The translations under genes and the position numbers were made by a program. Of a stretch of DNA of 23,064 nucleotides, positions 1-7,174 are shown piece after piece (the stretch's first letter is position 1; each line of letters begins with the position of its first letter). The notes beneath the pieces are model-generated. The model saw only the letters and a list, made by a program, of their open reading frames with translations, did no database searches and was not told where the DNA came from. This stretch comes from Mesostigma viride. Taxonomy: Eukaryota; Streptophyta; Mesostigmatophyceae; Mesostigmatales; Mesostigmataceae. The stretch is taken from the NCBI GenBank assembly GCA_009746045.1, contig RPFO01001515.1, forward strand, positions 1-23,064, read 5' to 3'.

Positions 1-291
1 CACCTTTCGCCACGCCGGCCGGCCGGGGCGCACGATCGACTCGTCCCACTGAGGGACTTCGCTCGCACTCCGCTCGCTGCGATCCTGTCCTCGCACGAGG
101 CGCGTCGGGCCGGCCTTTCCAAGCGGCCAAATGCCAACGTGTTCCTGGAGTACGAGCGGAGGACGGACGGGTCCACCTGGGTGCGCGCCGTGTGCATCAG
201 CTCCATCCCGCCCAGCCGCGGCGTGCCCGCCGTATACCACGAGGACGGCGTGTCCCCGGCCCGCGTCCTCGCCGACGCGCGCGCCGCGTGA
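1..291 (+). CDS. 3' end of an unknown gene, cut by the window edge
   Basis: Frame 1 is open from the first base to a TGA at 289-291, giving 96 residues without a start codon, so the gene begins upstream of the window. The last 50 or so codons use mostly G or C in the third position, and the translation (NVFLEYERRTDGSTWVRAVC and onward) looks like a folded, mixed-charge protein. It ends in an alanine/arginine-rich tail. An ATG in another frame at 131 gives a low-complexity Pro/Ser product and is not preferred. A TATTTA stretch and an AATAAA follow the stop within 60 bases, as expected for a transcript end. I recognise no family. Confidence 0.5.
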   Translation, partial: HLSPRRPAGAHDRLVPLRDFARTPLAAILSSHEARRAGLSKRPNANVFLEYERRTDGSTWVRAVCISSIPPSRGVPAVYHEDGVSPARVLADARAA

Positions 292-330
292 GGTAGATAG
301 CCAGGGTAGATAGGAGATACGTGCTTTAAC

Positions 331-446
331 CCGCCTATTTATGAATAAAAGAGTGTATGAACCCTATTCAATGAGTCCCATCATGTTCCCACGGTAGCTA
401 GATGCGCATAGCTAGGACCGCGGACCCGCGAATTCGGCCAAGTCCC
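331..446 (+). repeat. Conserved 3'-flank module, copy 1, with poly(A) signal at 344-349
   Basis: This stretch contains TATTTA, ATGAATAAA, GAACCCT, CAATGAGTC, CCCATCATG, TAGGACCGCGG and GAATTCGGCCAAGTCC in that order. The same order of blocks follows the next gene at about 2509-2624. The AATAAA at 344-349 is the likely polyadenylation signal of the gene ending at 291. The rest, to about position 550, shows no coding sequence that I can support. Confidence 0.5.
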
Positions 447-637
447 AAGCCCGCTATCCGGGCGCGTCCGTGCGCGTTGACGCCACGTGCCTTATGCTTA
501 CATCCGTCACCGTCTAGGTCCGTCCCGGTCACTCGGTAGTACGCGCGCCTTTCATTGGTGGATACTAGGAGTACGGCGCCAGAAGAGAGGTGCGGTTCAC
601 ATCCGCCCCGTGGATCTCCCGCCGAACGGAGCGATCC

Positions 638-1507
638 GATTGGAGGATACTCGGAGCGCCGCGCCGATTCGGCCCGAAAGGGATGTGCATCCCTCTGTTC
701 CACCCTCCCTTTTTGCCCTCTTCACCCCCTTTTTTGACCCCCGACAACCCCCTTCCCGACCCCCGAAAAAGGCCTGTTCCGGTGTTCCGGCCCACCCCCC
801 CTGGGCCGGTATCATCTGAAAAAAAAAATTTTCTGGGGCCAAAATCCTTCGTTTTGGACTTAGCCGATTTCGGCCTCCTCTCTCTCTCTTCCCTCTCTCT
901 TCCCTCTCCCCTCTCTCTCCTCTCCCTTCCCGTCTTTACATATCCAGGGTATAGGGTTCTATTTATTTATTTTTCCTATAAAATCAGTTTTATAAATGAT
1001 ACCAGCACGCCCCCTCCGGGAATAGGAACGGTATATATAGGCGGCTATTCGTCCTATTTAACCGTGGGGCGTGAATAGGACACCGTCTTATATATCCTAT
1101 TTCCGGGATGGCGTGCCGGTATCTTTTCTAAAACTGATTTTATAGGAAAAATAAATAAATAGAACCCTATACCCCTGGATATATAGGGACGGGAAGAGAG
1201 GGGAGAAGAGAGAGGGAGAGGAGAGAGAAAGGAGAGGGAGAGAGAAAGGAGAGGGAGAGAGAGAAAGGGGAAGAGGAGAGGCCGAAAACGGCTAAGTCCA
1301 AAACGAAGGATTTCGGTCCCAGAAAATTTTTTTTTTCAAATGATACCGGCCCAGGGGGGGTGGGCCGGAACACCGGAACAGGGCTTTCTCGGGGGTCGGG
1401 AAGGGGGTTTTCGGGGGTCAAAAAAGGGGGTGAAGAGGGCAAAAAGGGAGGGTGGAACAGAGGGTACACCCGTCTCTGGCGCGGCGCTTGGAGTATCCAC
1501 CAATAGG
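638..1507. mobile_element. Foldback (palindromic, MITE-like) element, copy A
   Basis: The segment is one long imperfect palindrome centred near 1083. Each arm, read inward, carries GCGCCGCGCC, CTGTTCCACCCTCCC, a C-rich tract, GGCCGGTATCAT, a T-run, GGACTTAGCCG, a long polypyrimidine tract, CTATTTATTTATTTTTCC and AAAATCAGTTTTA. The middle 130 bases are themselves partly self-complementary (GTATATATAGG, CCTATTTAACCG). No credible gene lies inside, so it would be non-autonomous. A reverse-oriented copy lies at about 7175-8040. The outer ends are degenerate, so I cannot fix boundaries or a target-site duplication. An extra copy of the end motif (ATTGGTGGATACTAGGAG) lies at 553-570. Confidence 0.75.
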
Positions 1508-1718
1508 ATACGAGCAGGCGTCCGATCGGATCGGTCGGCGCGGCGCAGGCAGAGTGATTGGCACACCGTGGATCGGAGGATCATCCTGGCCGTCCGTGGG
1601 AGCCCGTCGCCACTACATAAACGGGACACCCACTCTGTCCGGGCATCCCACGCAACGAGCTCTCACTCGAGACACGGCCTCGAAAGCCCTCTCCCCATCT
1701 CCCGAAATCTTCCCCCAA

Positions 1719-2434
1719 ATGGCCACTCCCAATTCCTCCCCGGTGTCCGGCGCGGTCGTCCAGGTAAGAATTGAGGGCGCGAGGACTCTCTCTCTGTCCG
1801 CCATTCTTCCCCGAGTCTGTTCGCGTGTCCGCTTGTCCTGTTTCTCTCGCTGACCTCGATCGTGCATTCTTCCCTCGCGTGCTGTCCGCGCCCCCCGCAG
1901 GCCGACACGGTTCCCCAGGCGCCCGGGGCGCCCCGAAAGCCGCGCGAGGGAGACGATTCTTACCTGACCCACAAGCAGGCCGCCGCGGCCCGTCGCGACC
2001 CGATCCGGCCTCGCAAGCTGTTTAAAAGGCCCCACGCTCATTGCCGACGGTGCGGGCGCAGGACGACGCGCGTGGCGCTCATGCGGGTCAAGCGGCATTT
2101 CCACGGGGGAGAGGAATGCGACATCCTCTGCAAGCGCTGCCGCGAACACGACGGGTTCTTCGAGTGGCGCATGGACTACGCGCGCGTCTGCGATTACCAG
2201 ATCGCCGAAGAGGCCGGCGAGCAGGTCCTCAGGGACTTCGGCCACCCCTCCGCGGCCTGTGACAAGAAGTGCAAGCTCATCCGCGAACGCTCCGAGGGGG
2301 ACGTTATCGATCTCATGTTCGACGAGCACTTTGACCCGTTCGACGAGGACGACGACTGGAATCCAGGCTGGAACCGCGATTCTGACGGTACCCTGGACGA
2401 GTCCGAGGACGATGACGACCTGTCGGATTTTTAG
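1719..2434 (+). CDS. Spliced acidic-tailed zinc-ribbon protein (exons 1719-1763 and 1901-2434)
   Basis: Exon 1 is 45 bases, starting at the ATG at 1719. Exon 2 is 534 bases, ending at TAG 2432-2434. Joined in phase 0 they encode 192 residues. Without splicing, the frame from the ATG meets a TGA at 1851. Cysteines near residues 63, 66, 92 and 95 form CRRC and CKRC knuckles about 25 residues apart, a four-cysteine zinc-ribbon arrangement. More cysteines follow (ACDKKCK). The last 45 residues are strongly acidic (DEDDD, ESEDDDD). Codon third positions are G/C-rich throughout exon 2. A nucleic-acid-binding or transcription role is an inference from the ribbon and acidic tail; I cannot name a family. 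A TATA-like ACATAAACG lies near 1615. A hairpin and AATAAA follow the stop. Confidence 0.8.
1764..1900 (+). other. Spliceosomal-type intron, 137 bases
   Basis: The 5' junction reads CAG/GTAAGA and the 3' junction reads CCCCCCGCAG/G, both good matches to the eukaryotic consensus. A branch-point-like CTGAC lies at 1850-1854, followed by a pyrimidine-rich stretch up to the acceptor. The length is not a multiple of three and an in-frame stop lies inside, so removal is needed for the downstream 177-residue frame. This is read from sequence only; no transcript was seen. Confidence 0.75.
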
Positions 2435-2477
2435 TGGGAACTTAGGGGTGGACAGCCCTACCAAGCTCCTCCTATTG

Positions 2478-2530
2478 GAGGCTCGAAACGAGAGCCTCGT
2501 CATGTAATGCACTATTTAATTATGAATAAA
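2478..2530 (+). terminator. 3'-end hairpin plus poly(A) signal
   Basis: GAGGCTC at 2478-2484 pairs with GAGCCTC at 2492-2498 across a 7-base loop, 44 bases after the stop of the spliced gene. AATAAA follows at 2525-2530. A hairpin near the stop plus AATAAA recurs at other gene ends in the window. Confidence 0.6.
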
Positions 2531-2624
2531 GGAACCCTCTTGTCTTGCTCAACGAGTCATCCCACGCGCGCCCATCATGCACTAGGTAGGACCCGCGGCC
2601 TCGCGACCGAAATCGGCTAAGTCC
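2509..2624 (+). repeat. Conserved 3'-flank module, copy 2
   Basis: Blocks in the same order as at 331-446: TATTTA, ATGAATAAA, GAACCCT, CAACGAGTC, CCCATCATG, TAGGACCCGCGG and GACCGAAATCGGCTAAGTCC. The last block is also carried by the arms of the foldback elements. Confidence 0.5.
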
Positions 2625-2666
2625 TATAGACGTCCTCGGACCCGGCGATGACCCGCGCCGTCACGC

Positions 2667-2960
2667 GATGACCGACACGTGGCACCGTCGATGACCGACA
2701 CGTGGCACCGTCGATGACCGACACGTGGCACCGTCGATGACTGACACGTGGCACCGTCGATGACCGACACGTGGCACCGTCGATGACCGACACGTGGCAC
2801 CGTCGATGACCGACGCGTGGCACCGTCGATGACCGACACGTGGCACCGTCGATGACCGACACGTGGCACCGTCGATGACTGACACGTGGCACCGTCGATG
2901 ACCGACACGTGGCACCGTCGATGACCGACACGTGGCACCGTCGATGACCGACACGTGGCA
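2667..2960. repeat. 23-bp tandem repeat, 12 full units plus a partial one
   Basis: Units start every 23 bases from 2667 to 2943. The unit begins GATGACCGACACGTGGCACC and ends GTC. Variants are GACTGAC in the units at 2736 and 2874 and GACGCGTGG in the unit at 2805. Each unit has a CACGTG E-box/G-box core. Because 23 is not a multiple of three, all frames stay open and give repetitive spurious translations. There are no spacers, so this is not a CRISPR array. The high uniformity points to recent expansion or homogenisation. Confidence 0.95.
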
Positions 2961-2993
2961 GACGTCTCGCGCGATGGCTGGGACACGTGTGGC

Positions 2994-3165
2994 GTAGTAC
3001 AAACTAGTACAACGTGGGTTTCCGTACTTCAAACTTACGTAACTAGTCAGTTGGGTAGTACAAACTAGTACAACGTGGGTTTCCGTACTTCAAACTTACG
3101 TCACTGGCCAGTTAGGTAATACAAACTAGTACAACGTGGGTTTCCGTACTTCAAACTTACGTCGG
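2994..3165. repeat. 61-bp tandem repeat, about three units
   Basis: Units start at 2994, 3055 and 3116. They share TACAAACTAGTACAACGTGG, then GTTTCCGTACTTCAAACTTACGT. The units differ mainly in the last 15 or so bases. GTAC is frequent. Confidence 0.9.
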
Positions 3166-3175
3166 CTAGTTTGGA

Positions 3176-3397
3176 GTACTTCGAAGTAGATCCGTAGCGT
3201 CTGAAGTAAAGTTCCCTGTACGTCAAGTTGATTCCCCGCGCCCCGCGCAGATCTGACGCGTTGCAGGGCGGTACGGCGTAGTACACCGTACTTTGAAGTA
3301 ATTCCGTATCGTCTGAAGTACGATTCCATGTACGCCCCGTTAATTCCCCGCGCCCCGCGCAGTCTGGTCACGTTGTCGGACGGTACGACGTGGTACG
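3176..3397. repeat. 112-bp tandem repeat, two diverged units
   Basis: Units start at 3176 and 3288. Both carry GTACTT-GAAGTA, CGTCTGAAGTA, ATTCCCCGCGCCCCGCGCAG and a closing GGTACG-CG-GTAC. The first has a perfect 12-base palindrome, TACTTCGAAGTA, at 3177-3188; the second has one mismatch in it. Minus-strand frames here look protein-like only because the DNA repeats. Confidence 0.85.
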
Positions 3398-3900
3398 CTT
3401 AGTTCCCGTGCCCCGCCGTACCACGCCTGTAGTATCGACGCCCCACGACGCGTCGCACGCGCCCTAGGCCCTCAGACTGCTCGCCGAGGCCAAGGACTTA
3501 GGCGATTTCGACTCGAAAAAGGCCTAGAGACAAGAAAAGTGCGCGACGACAGGCGATATCACTGTACCAGGGCGCATGTATAGTACATTTCGTGCCATGT
3601 GGCGACGGCACAATAGACGAGATGCACGAAGCTCGCCAGTGCAGCAAATGGATATATAACGAAAGCAATGGTCGCCTGGCACGGAGAAGGGGCACACGAT
3701 TGGATATTTAAGGATATTTAACGATTTATTGACGCATGCGATCCGGGGCATCGCCCCAAACGCGTAGATACTAAATTTCGACATCGAAAAAGCGAGCAGA
3801 GTTCGGCATTGCTGTCTGTCAACCGATGCATTTCCAGGTCATTACGTCCATGCCAGCGGACAGGAGACGGTTAGGACGTAACGCCAGCGTCTGGAACGCG
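3398..3900. other. Non-coding stretch, less GC-rich, upstream of the 3993 gene
   Basis: I see no supported gene. It holds one relative of the recurrent GGACTTAGCCGATTTCGGCC motif at 3494-3510 and an AT-rich GGATATTTAAGGATATTTAA near 3701-3720. Short frames on the minus strand lack codon bias and conserved features. Confidence 0.4.
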
Positions 3901-3908
3901 TTTATATT
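3901..3908 (+). promoter_or_regulatory. TATA-like box for the 3993 gene
   Basis: TTTATATT lies about 85 bases before the ATG at 3993, in a locally AT-rich dip of otherwise GC-rich sequence. Position and composition suit a TATA box with a 5' leader of roughly 60 bases. This is inference from sequence alone. Confidence 0.35.
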
Positions 3909-3992
3909 GCGTCGACGTCTTCCCACGCATTGCCATCGTCTCCCCTTTCCATTTTCGTCGACAAAACTCACGCAATATCCGACAACGACGCC

Positions 3993-4535
3993 ATGAATCC
4001 CAGGCCTACTAACGCAGGGGCCGAGGCGATGGCGATGGTTGAAAGCTTGCACGTCGCGTGCAGCCAGCTCGCGAATCGACTGCGTGATGCCAGGACGTCG
4101 CTGAGGCGCGTCTGTCGCGAGCATGGCGAATTCGAACAGCGCCTGAGCGATGTCGACAATGAATCCCCCGTTCACGCGATCCACGACGCGTGCCTCGGCC
4201 CCGTGACAGAGGATGGAGGACGCATCCTGCTGTTTCACATCACGTGGGACAGCGGCGAACAGGAGCTCGTCCAGGTGACCAGTCTGAACACAGGCTGCGA
4301 CGATGCGGTCAAGGCGATGGCTGCCACATTTTCGTCTACTCGTAACCTGCCAGCAGGGGGGCACGTTCCCGTGACGCGAGAGGAAATGCTGGAGTTGTGG
4401 TCGATGCACTTGCGCCTGCACGGGGTGATGGAGGCCGTTTTCCCTCCTCCCATAATTGGCCAGGGGACGATGCAGGGGATGTTGTTTGACCCCAGCACCC
4501 CCCTGGATTTTAATGCAATGTTTGCTGGCTGGTGA
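3993..4535 (+). CDS. Unknown protein of 180 residues
   Basis: The frame could extend upstream only from a TTG at 3930, so I choose the first ATG at 3993. Residues about 10-50 form a likely amphipathic helix or short coiled coil (MVESLHVACSQLANRLRDAR, then EHGEFEQRLSDVDNE). A mixed segment with ILLFHITWDSGEQELVQVTS follows, then a helix with REEMLELWSMHLRLHGVMEA and a proline-rich end. There is no signal peptide or membrane segment. Third-position G/C preference is weaker than in the neighbours. A hairpin and AATAAA follow the TGA. I recognise no family. Confidence 0.7.
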   Translation: MNPRPTNAGAEAMAMVESLHVACSQLANRLRDARTSLRRVCREHGEFEQRLSDVDNESPVHAIHDACLGPVTEDGGRILLFHITWDSGEQELVQVTSLNTGCDDAVKAMAATFSSTRNLPAGGHVPVTREEMLELWSMHLRLHGVMEAVFPPPIIGQGTMQGMLFDPSTPLDFNAMFAGW

Positions 4536-4554
4536 CATAAGTGGCTACTTGATA

Positions 4555-4593
4555 GCCATGATAATGACCTACCATGGCAATTGAATTAATAAA
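4555..4593 (+). terminator. 3'-end hairpin plus poly(A) signal
   Basis: GCCATG at 4555-4560 pairs with CATGGC at 4573-4578. AATAAA follows at 4588-4593. The arrangement matches the ends of the 1719 and 12906 genes. Confidence 0.55.
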
Positions 4594-4779
4594 GGCATGA
4601 TGTTCTCCATGACAATGAGTTCTAGGAATTAGGGTAATTCATATTATTATTAATGTCTGCCTGGCCATTCCCCAGGAAAACGGGGTCACTCTGCAAAAAT
4701 TTTGACCGCGCGGAAGGACTCGCCGTCGAGGATGTCCCCTCCCGGGCGCTCTCAACCGCTTCGCGACGTGACCCCGAGG

Positions 4780-5160
4780 GACCTTCCCGTACGCTTCCCG
4801 TACGCTTCCCGGTAGTTCGCGGTAGTTCCTACTAGTTGCTGGTTAGTTCCCAGGGAGGGGTGTGGATAGTTCCCAGGGTCTATGGATTTCCCAGGAAATC
4901 CCAGGATATCTAGGGATTCCCAGGGAGGCCAAGGAAGACAGGGACTCTCCAGGGACCCAAGGGTACGCAACAGGGTCCAGGACATTCCAGATGTCCAGGG
5001 ACCAGAGGACATACCAGGTGTCCGGGGACCCAGGGACAGTCCGGATGTCCGCTGGACCGGAGGACATGTCAGACGTCCGCTGGACCGGAGGACATGTCAG
5101 ACGTCCGCTGGACCGGAGGACATGTCAGACGTCCGCCGGACCCAGGGACAGTCCGGATGT
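4780..5160. repeat. Degenerate CCAGGGA-rich tract passing into a 28-bp minisatellite
   Basis: From about 4850 the sequence repeats variants of CCCAGGGA and CCAGGAA. It then passes into GTCC-GGACC units. Between 5047 and 5158 the period is 28 bases, with starts at 5047, 5075, 5103 and 5131; the unit includes GTCCGCTGGACCGGAGGACA and then TGTCAGAC. Frames are open on both strands because of the repeat and are not supported as genes. Short CCCGTACGCTT repeats precede it near 4786-4810. Confidence 0.8.
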
Positions 5161-5208
5161 ACGCGGACGGGCGGGCGGATATCCAGGGAGTGGTCGTCGA
5201 GGACATGC

Positions 5209-5443
5209 GACCTGCCACGTGGCGCGAGTGGATTGGAGGGAAGTACGAGGAGGTCGTGGAACCACGGGGGTACGGGGGGATACGGGGAAGCACGGGGATG
5301 TACGGAGAGTATCCAGGGAGGCGTGGTGTCGTAACCGCAATTCGGACAATGTCACTTGGCTTGTCATACACCCGCCACGTGGCGCATATGGATTGGAGGG
5401 AAGTACATGGAGGTCGGGGAACCACGGGGAGTACGGGGAAAAA
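5209..5443. repeat. Two direct repeats of about 75 bp, 160 bp apart, each with a CCACGTGGCG-N7-ATTGG module
   Basis: Copies at about 5209-5285 and 5369-5443 share CC-GCCACGTGGCGC, GTGGATTGGAGGGAAGTAC or its ATATGG variant, GGAGGTCG, GAACCACGGGG and GTACGGGG. The second copy ends about 35 bases before the ATG at 5476, so it may be the promoter region of that gene. Confidence 0.75.
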
Positions 5444-5475
5444 TGTGTACGGGGGAAGTATCTCCGAACTCCCAC

Positions 5476-6027
5476 ATGACCGTCGCGTCGCCGTACCACA
5501 GGCGGGAGGGTGCCGCGCCCGACGCCCGACGAAAGCGAATGCTGCAGCTCGCCGCCGCGCAGGGGATCCCGCCGGCCGTGCAGCAGTCGTCCGGGTTCCT
5601 CCAGACCGCGTTCAACGGCGTGCTCAAGCTGCTGTTCCGGAAAGTGGGCTCGAAGATTATCCGCGAGGCGATCAAGCGGGAGCAGGGGCTCCAGGCTTTA
5701 CTCCGATTCAACTCACCCCTTAAAGCTTTTAACATGGGCGGGCTGCAGAGCTACCTGGGCACCAAAGGGGCGCGCGTGGCCAGGGCGGTGCGGATCGGCA
5801 TCCGCGTCGTACGCATTGTCATGATGGTAGCCTACGTCATACCCAAGGGACTCGAGGAGTTCGACGTGATGGAGCTCGCGGCCGGGACCGCGGCCGACGG
5901 GTACGACCGCACGCACGACGCGATCGTCGGGATCGAGGGGGACGAGGACGAGGAGCTGGCGGCGCTCGCGGCGGCGGGCGCGGTCGAGGAGGAGCTGTCC
6001 GTCGACGACGAGATCGTCTATTTTTAG
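5476..6027 (+). CDS. Unknown protein of 183 residues with a central hydrophobic segment
   Basis: The frame opens upstream from a TTG at 5356, but that part is repeat-derived. The first ATG in frame at 5476 is the better start, and TAG closes at 6025-6027. The N-terminal third is basic and helical (DARRKRMLQLAAAQGIPPAV), the middle has KLLFRKVGSKIIREAIKREQ, and residues about 108-128 form a hydrophobic stretch (RIGIRVVRIVMMVAYVIPKG) that could span or associate with a membrane. The C-terminus is acidic (GDEDEELAAL, EEELSVDDEIVYF). Strong G/C third-position bias supports coding. It lies 64 bases upstream of the 6092 gene on the same strand. I recognise no family. Confidence 0.75.
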   Translation: MTVASPYHRREGAAPDARRKRMLQLAAAQGIPPAVQQSSGFLQTAFNGVLKLLFRKVGSKIIREAIKREQGLQALLRFNSPLKAFNMGGLQSYLGTKGARVARAVRIGIRVVRIVMMVAYVIPKGLEEFDVMELAAGTAADGYDRTHDAIVGIEGDEDEELAALAAAGAVEEELSVDDEIVYF

Positions 6028-6071
6028 CCGACGAGCCGGCGGCGGCGGCGAAAAGTTCTCAGGGAATCGTA

Positions 6072-6083
6072 TCCGGATCCGGA
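6072..6083. promoter_or_regulatory. 12-base perfect palindrome between two tandem genes
   Basis: TCCGGATCCGGA lies 8 bases before the ATG at 6092 and 44 bases after the previous stop. It could be a 3'-end hairpin of the 5476 gene or an operator-like site for the 6092 gene. Position alone does not decide. Confidence 0.3.
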
Positions 6084-6091
6084 CCCGAACC

Positions 6092-6568
6092 ATGTCCGAC
6101 GTGCGCGTGCTGACGATCCACTCCGACGCGGCCAACGTGACCGACGCGACCACGAGCGCGGCCAACGAGTGGGTCGTGACCGTGTCGGCCGACGAGTCCG
6201 CGCCTTTGCTCGGCCCGCGGTGGAAGATGCATCTGCTCTACGCGTGCGTGAAGGGCTTCGTGCCCGCGGGCACCAGCCGGGTCGTGGGGATCTACTCGGA
6301 CGGGTTCCTCGGGGCGGCGGACGGGGGGATGACGCTGTTGGCGGCCGAGACGGCGCTCACGAACCTCGCGTCCGACGTCACCGTGGTCAACCAGCAGAAT
6401 TACTTGCCCATCGCGAACCCGCGGCTGCTCAGGGACGGGGGCTCGTTCCGCGTGCGCGTGTGCCACCTGGACGCGGCCAGCCCGCTGACCGCGGGCGCGC
6501 GGCCCGTCGTGGGCGACTGGACGCTCGTGCTGCGGCTCGAGATGTTGGGCAGCAAGCCGCGGACGTGA
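6092..6568 (+). CDS. Unknown beta-rich protein of 158 residues
   Basis: ATG at 6092, TGA at 6566-6568, strong G/C third-position bias. Predicted strands alternate through the protein: WVVTVSAD, WKMHLLYACVKGF, SRVVGIYSDGF, SFRVRVCHLD and a final GDWTLVLRLEML. There is no signal peptide or membrane helix. The closing strand pair after a loop recalls small single-jelly-roll or capsid-associated proteins of eukaryotic DNA viruses, but this is only a pattern impression. The gene follows the 5476 gene closely and the two may share expression. A hairpin lies 42 bases after the stop. Confidence 0.75.
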   Translation: MSDVRVLTIHSDAANVTDATTSAANEWVVTVSADESAPLLGPRWKMHLLYACVKGFVPAGTSRVVGIYSDGFLGAADGGMTLLAAETALTNLASDVTVVNQQNYLPIANPRLLRDGGSFRVRVCHLDAASPLTAGARPVVGDWTLVLRLEMLGSKPRT

Positions 6569-6609
6569 GCGCGCGCGGGCGCCGGCGGAGGCAGGGGGCG
6601 GAGGGCGGA

Positions 6610-6626
6610 CTCGGCTTGAAACCGAG
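6610..6626 (+). terminator. 3'-end hairpin
   Basis: CTCGG at 6610-6614 pairs with CCGAG at 6622-6626 across CTTGAAA, shortly after the stop of the 6092 gene. The GAAAC-type loop resembles that of the hairpin at 2478-2498. No AATAAA follows nearby. Confidence 0.45.
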
Positions 6627-6638
6627 CTTACTCTGGCC

Positions 6639-6930
6639 GATTCCTCTGGGGAGAGGTGTGTGATGCCTGATTCCTCTGGACACGAGGTGCGTGATGGCTG
6701 ATTCCTTTGGAAGGAAGAGATCACAGTGTAAATCCTCTCTGATGTGAGACGAATCGGGCTGATTCCTCTGGACACGAGGTTGCTTCATCTGCAGAGGAAG
6801 ACGTCGCCGGGCTGATTCCTCTGGACACGAGGTTGCTTCATCTGCAGAGGAAGTCGTCACAGGGTGATTCCTCTGGAGACGAGGTCCTGCAGAGGAAGAC
6901 GTCGCCGGGCGATTCCTCTGGACGAAGGGA
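6639..6930. repeat. Irregular repeats of GATTCCTCTGG with internal inverted repeats
   Basis: GATTCCTCTGG or a close variant starts at 6639, 6669, 6700, 6761, 6814, 6866 and 6911. The later units are 45-53 bases apart. In the units at 6761, 6814 and 6866 TTCCTCTG is followed by CAGAGGAA, so each can form an 8-bp-stem hairpin. Unit ends share ACGTCGCCGGG. Confidence 0.8.
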
Positions 6931-7110
6931 GATTTAGCGCGGCCGGTGTGGAATGCCACGTGGCGAGGTTCTATTGGTTACGAAATTTGGCGCGGCCGGT
7001 GTGGAGCGTGGCCGTAGAGGAGTCGAAGGGACGCGGGGAGGCCACGGGGAAGGCGGGGGGCACGGGGAGGGCGGGGGAGGCGGGGAAGGCGGAGGCGTAA
7101 CCGAAATTCG
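6931..7110. repeat. Direct repeat pair, then a G-rich purine tract
   Basis: ATTTAGCGCGGCCGGTGTGG near 6932 recurs with one change near 6985, 53 bases on. Between them lies a CCACGTGGCG-N7-ATTGG module at 6956-6977. From about 7015 to 7100 the plus strand is almost all G and A with a few C, in GGCGGGG and GGAGGC units. I see no gene. Confidence 0.55.
6956..6977 (+). promoter_or_regulatory. CCACGTGGCG-N7-ATTGG module
   Basis: A palindromic CCACGTGG core lies 17 bases before an ATTGG (reverse CCAAT box), measured start to start. The same spacing occurs at 5215-5236, 5375-5396 and, with ATTCG, at 7158-7179. The cores match eukaryotic E-box/G-box and CCAAT-box motifs. A regulatory role is inference. 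Confidence 0.4.
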
Positions 7111-7174
7111 GCGAATCCGATTGGACACGAGAATTGGCGCCGCTGACATAGAGAGTGCCACGTGGCGTCGACGG

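Noticed and set aside
590-1470. Short proteins within the foldback arms
   Set aside because: Pro/Ser-rich translations of C-rich and CT-rich arms, present equally on both strands because the element is a palindrome.
1613-2512. Long minus-strand frame opposite the spliced gene
   Set aside because: It mirrors the G/C third-position bias of the plus-strand exon. The plus strand has intron signals and a zinc ribbon.
2667-2960. CRISPR array
   Set aside because: Units are directly adjacent with no unique spacers and no cas genes are near.
2617-3032. Minus-strand repetitive open frames over the 23-bp array
   Set aside because: A 23-bp period keeps all three frames open and gives the same residues in each, so the frames are a product of the DNA repeat.
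3101-3371. Short minus-strand proteins with repeated YFRRYG segments
   Set aside because: They follow the 112-bp and 61-bp DNA repeats; the periods are not multiples of three and the frame is not kept between units.
3930-3992. Upstream extension of the 3993 gene
   Set aside because: It would need a TTG start and lies in the expected 5' leader after a TATA-like box; the first ATG is at 3993.
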